The translations under genes and the position numbers were made by a program. From contig CACXCK010000019.1 in the NCBI GenBank assembly GCA_902766135.1, positions 1 to 5,672 on the forward strand: 5,672 nucleotides of DNA, read 5' to 3'. Of the stretch, positions 5,090 to 5,672 are shown one piece after another. This stretch comes from an uncultured Erysipelotrichaceae bacterium. GTDB lineage: Bacteria > Bacillota_I > Bacilli_A > RF39 > UBA660. Position 1 is the first letter of the stretch. Each line of letters begins with the position of its first letter. The notes beneath the pieces were generated by a model that was not told where the DNA came from, made no database searches, and saw only the letters and a list, made by a program, of their open reading frames with translations.

Positions 5090-5672
5090 TTAATTAAAGT
5101 AGACTACGCCATATTTTAATTCGCCATCAGGTATTACAACAATTGTTCCCGATGTATCATAACCTAATGATTCCACATATTCCCATGATAGTTTTACGCG
5201 GTACCCTTCACTGCTTGTTTCGTCAGGCATTTTAAATGTATATGGTTCAACTGATGAAACCTCAATACTCGAAACCTCTGGTAATTTTTGGGTTCTTGAT
5301 TTATCCACGTTATTTTCAACTGTTTTATAAATAGATTCTTCGGCTACTGATTTAAGTGATTCTCTGGCGCCTTCGTAAACATATTCTAGGCCACCAACAT
5401 CATAACGACTTATTTTATTTTTAATTGTATATAGATCTATAACAAATAGTTTACTAATTAATTCAACATACTTTTCTTTATCATATTCTTCTTCATTTAG
5501 TAATTCTTTTAATTCTTCAAAATTAGTTTTAAATAATTCTGTGTCTCTATCTTCTAAAGTATAACCATAACTATCTATTTGATTAGTTATCTCAAATACT
5601 TGTGCTGGAACTTCTTTTTTAGACGGTTTCATAAATTTATATAAAGCATAGCCTCCAAAGACAATAGCTAAT
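5090..5672 (-). CDS. Membrane-anchored protein of unknown function, N-terminus outside the window
   Basis: The reading frame is open to the window edge, with 193 residues visible. The first 13 (LAIVFGGYALYKF) are hydrophobic and are followed by a basic stop-transfer stretch, MKPSKK. An ATG at 5632 is therefore probably an internal Met after a membrane anchor; it has no ribosome binding site at a normal distance. Numbering from that Met, residues 10-110 are a charged, helical domain with YGYTLEDRDTELFK (22-35), FEELKELLNEEEYDKEKYVE (38-57), LFVIDLYTIKNK (62-73) and YDVGGLEYVYEGA (77-89). Residues 118-180 are Ser/Val-rich and probably beta: SSIEVSSVEPYTF, then YRVKLSWEYVESLGYD, and an ending ELKYGVVYFN. 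I do not recognise a named family, though proteins with a similar helical domain are known to me as uncharacterised surface proteins of Bacillota. It precedes another exported protein on the same strand, with no clear terminator between them. Confidence 0.7.
   Translation of the reverse strand, partial: LAIVFGGYALYKFMKPSKKEVPAQVFEITNQIDSYGYTLEDRDTELFKTNFEELKELLNEEEYDKEKYVELISKLFVIDLYTIKNKISRYDVGGLEYVYEGARESLKSVAEESIYKTVENNVDKSRTQKLPEVSSIEVSSVEPYTFKMPDETSSEGYRVKLSWEYVESLGYDTSGTIVVIPDGELKYGVVYFN

Noticed and set aside
5630..5632. ATG as start of the last gene
   Set aside because: The frame stays open upstream with a hydrophobic anchor-like stretch to the window edge. The nearest GGAGG (5656-5652) is about 19 bp away, too far to serve this ATG.

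Overview
The window is AT-rich, tightly packed bacterial DNA of the low-GC Bacillota (Firmicutes) or closely related type. Ribosome binding sites are AGGAGG-like, and promoters have TATAAT boxes. Proteins are rich in Lys, Ile, Asn and Glu. TGA is used as a stop in the pduL-like and dus genes, so the standard code 11 applies and the Mycoplasma code does not. Protein types (a TACO1/YebC protein, a short PduL, a TasA/CalY-like exported protein) fit a gut-type member of the Bacilli/Erysipelotrichia/RF39 range. That placement is inference.

Layout, left to right. Positions 1-55 hold most of a tRNA-Asn (anticodon GTT) on the minus strand, behind a clear sigma-A promoter. Positions 171-641 hold the only plus-strand gene, a small integral membrane protein of the MntP/YtaF (DUF204) type. 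It meets the minus-strand genes tail to tail with a 26-bp overlap. Positions 616-2171 are a two-gene minus-strand unit, pduL-like then dusB-like, joined by an ATGA stop/start overlap and led by an extended -10 promoter. Positions 2221-2724 encode a small helical protein that resembles the N-terminal domain of YhcG/DUF1016 nucleases without the nuclease domain. Positions 2808-4335 are a second two-gene unit: a ZIP-family metal transporter followed 10 bp later by a YebC/TACO1-family protein, closed by a strong terminator that starts inside the yebC coding sequence. Positions 4380-5021 encode a single-gene exported, membrane-anchored beta-rich protein with its own promoter and terminator. Positions 5090-5672 encode another membrane-anchored protein of unknown function whose N-terminus lies outside the window.

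The genes do not form one pathway. They are mostly housekeeping (tRNA, tRNA modification, translation factor, acyl-phosphate metabolism), with two probable metal transporters (one export-type, one uptake-type) and two adjacent cell-surface proteins. There are no mobile elements, CRISPR arrays or phage genes, and no intergenic stretch exceeds 300 bases. The most interesting points are the stand-alone YhcG-N-like protein, the ZIP transporter with an altered second metal motif, and several compact expression signals: stop codons inside terminators or Shine-Dalgarno sites, and a possible Shine-Dalgarno-masking hairpin.
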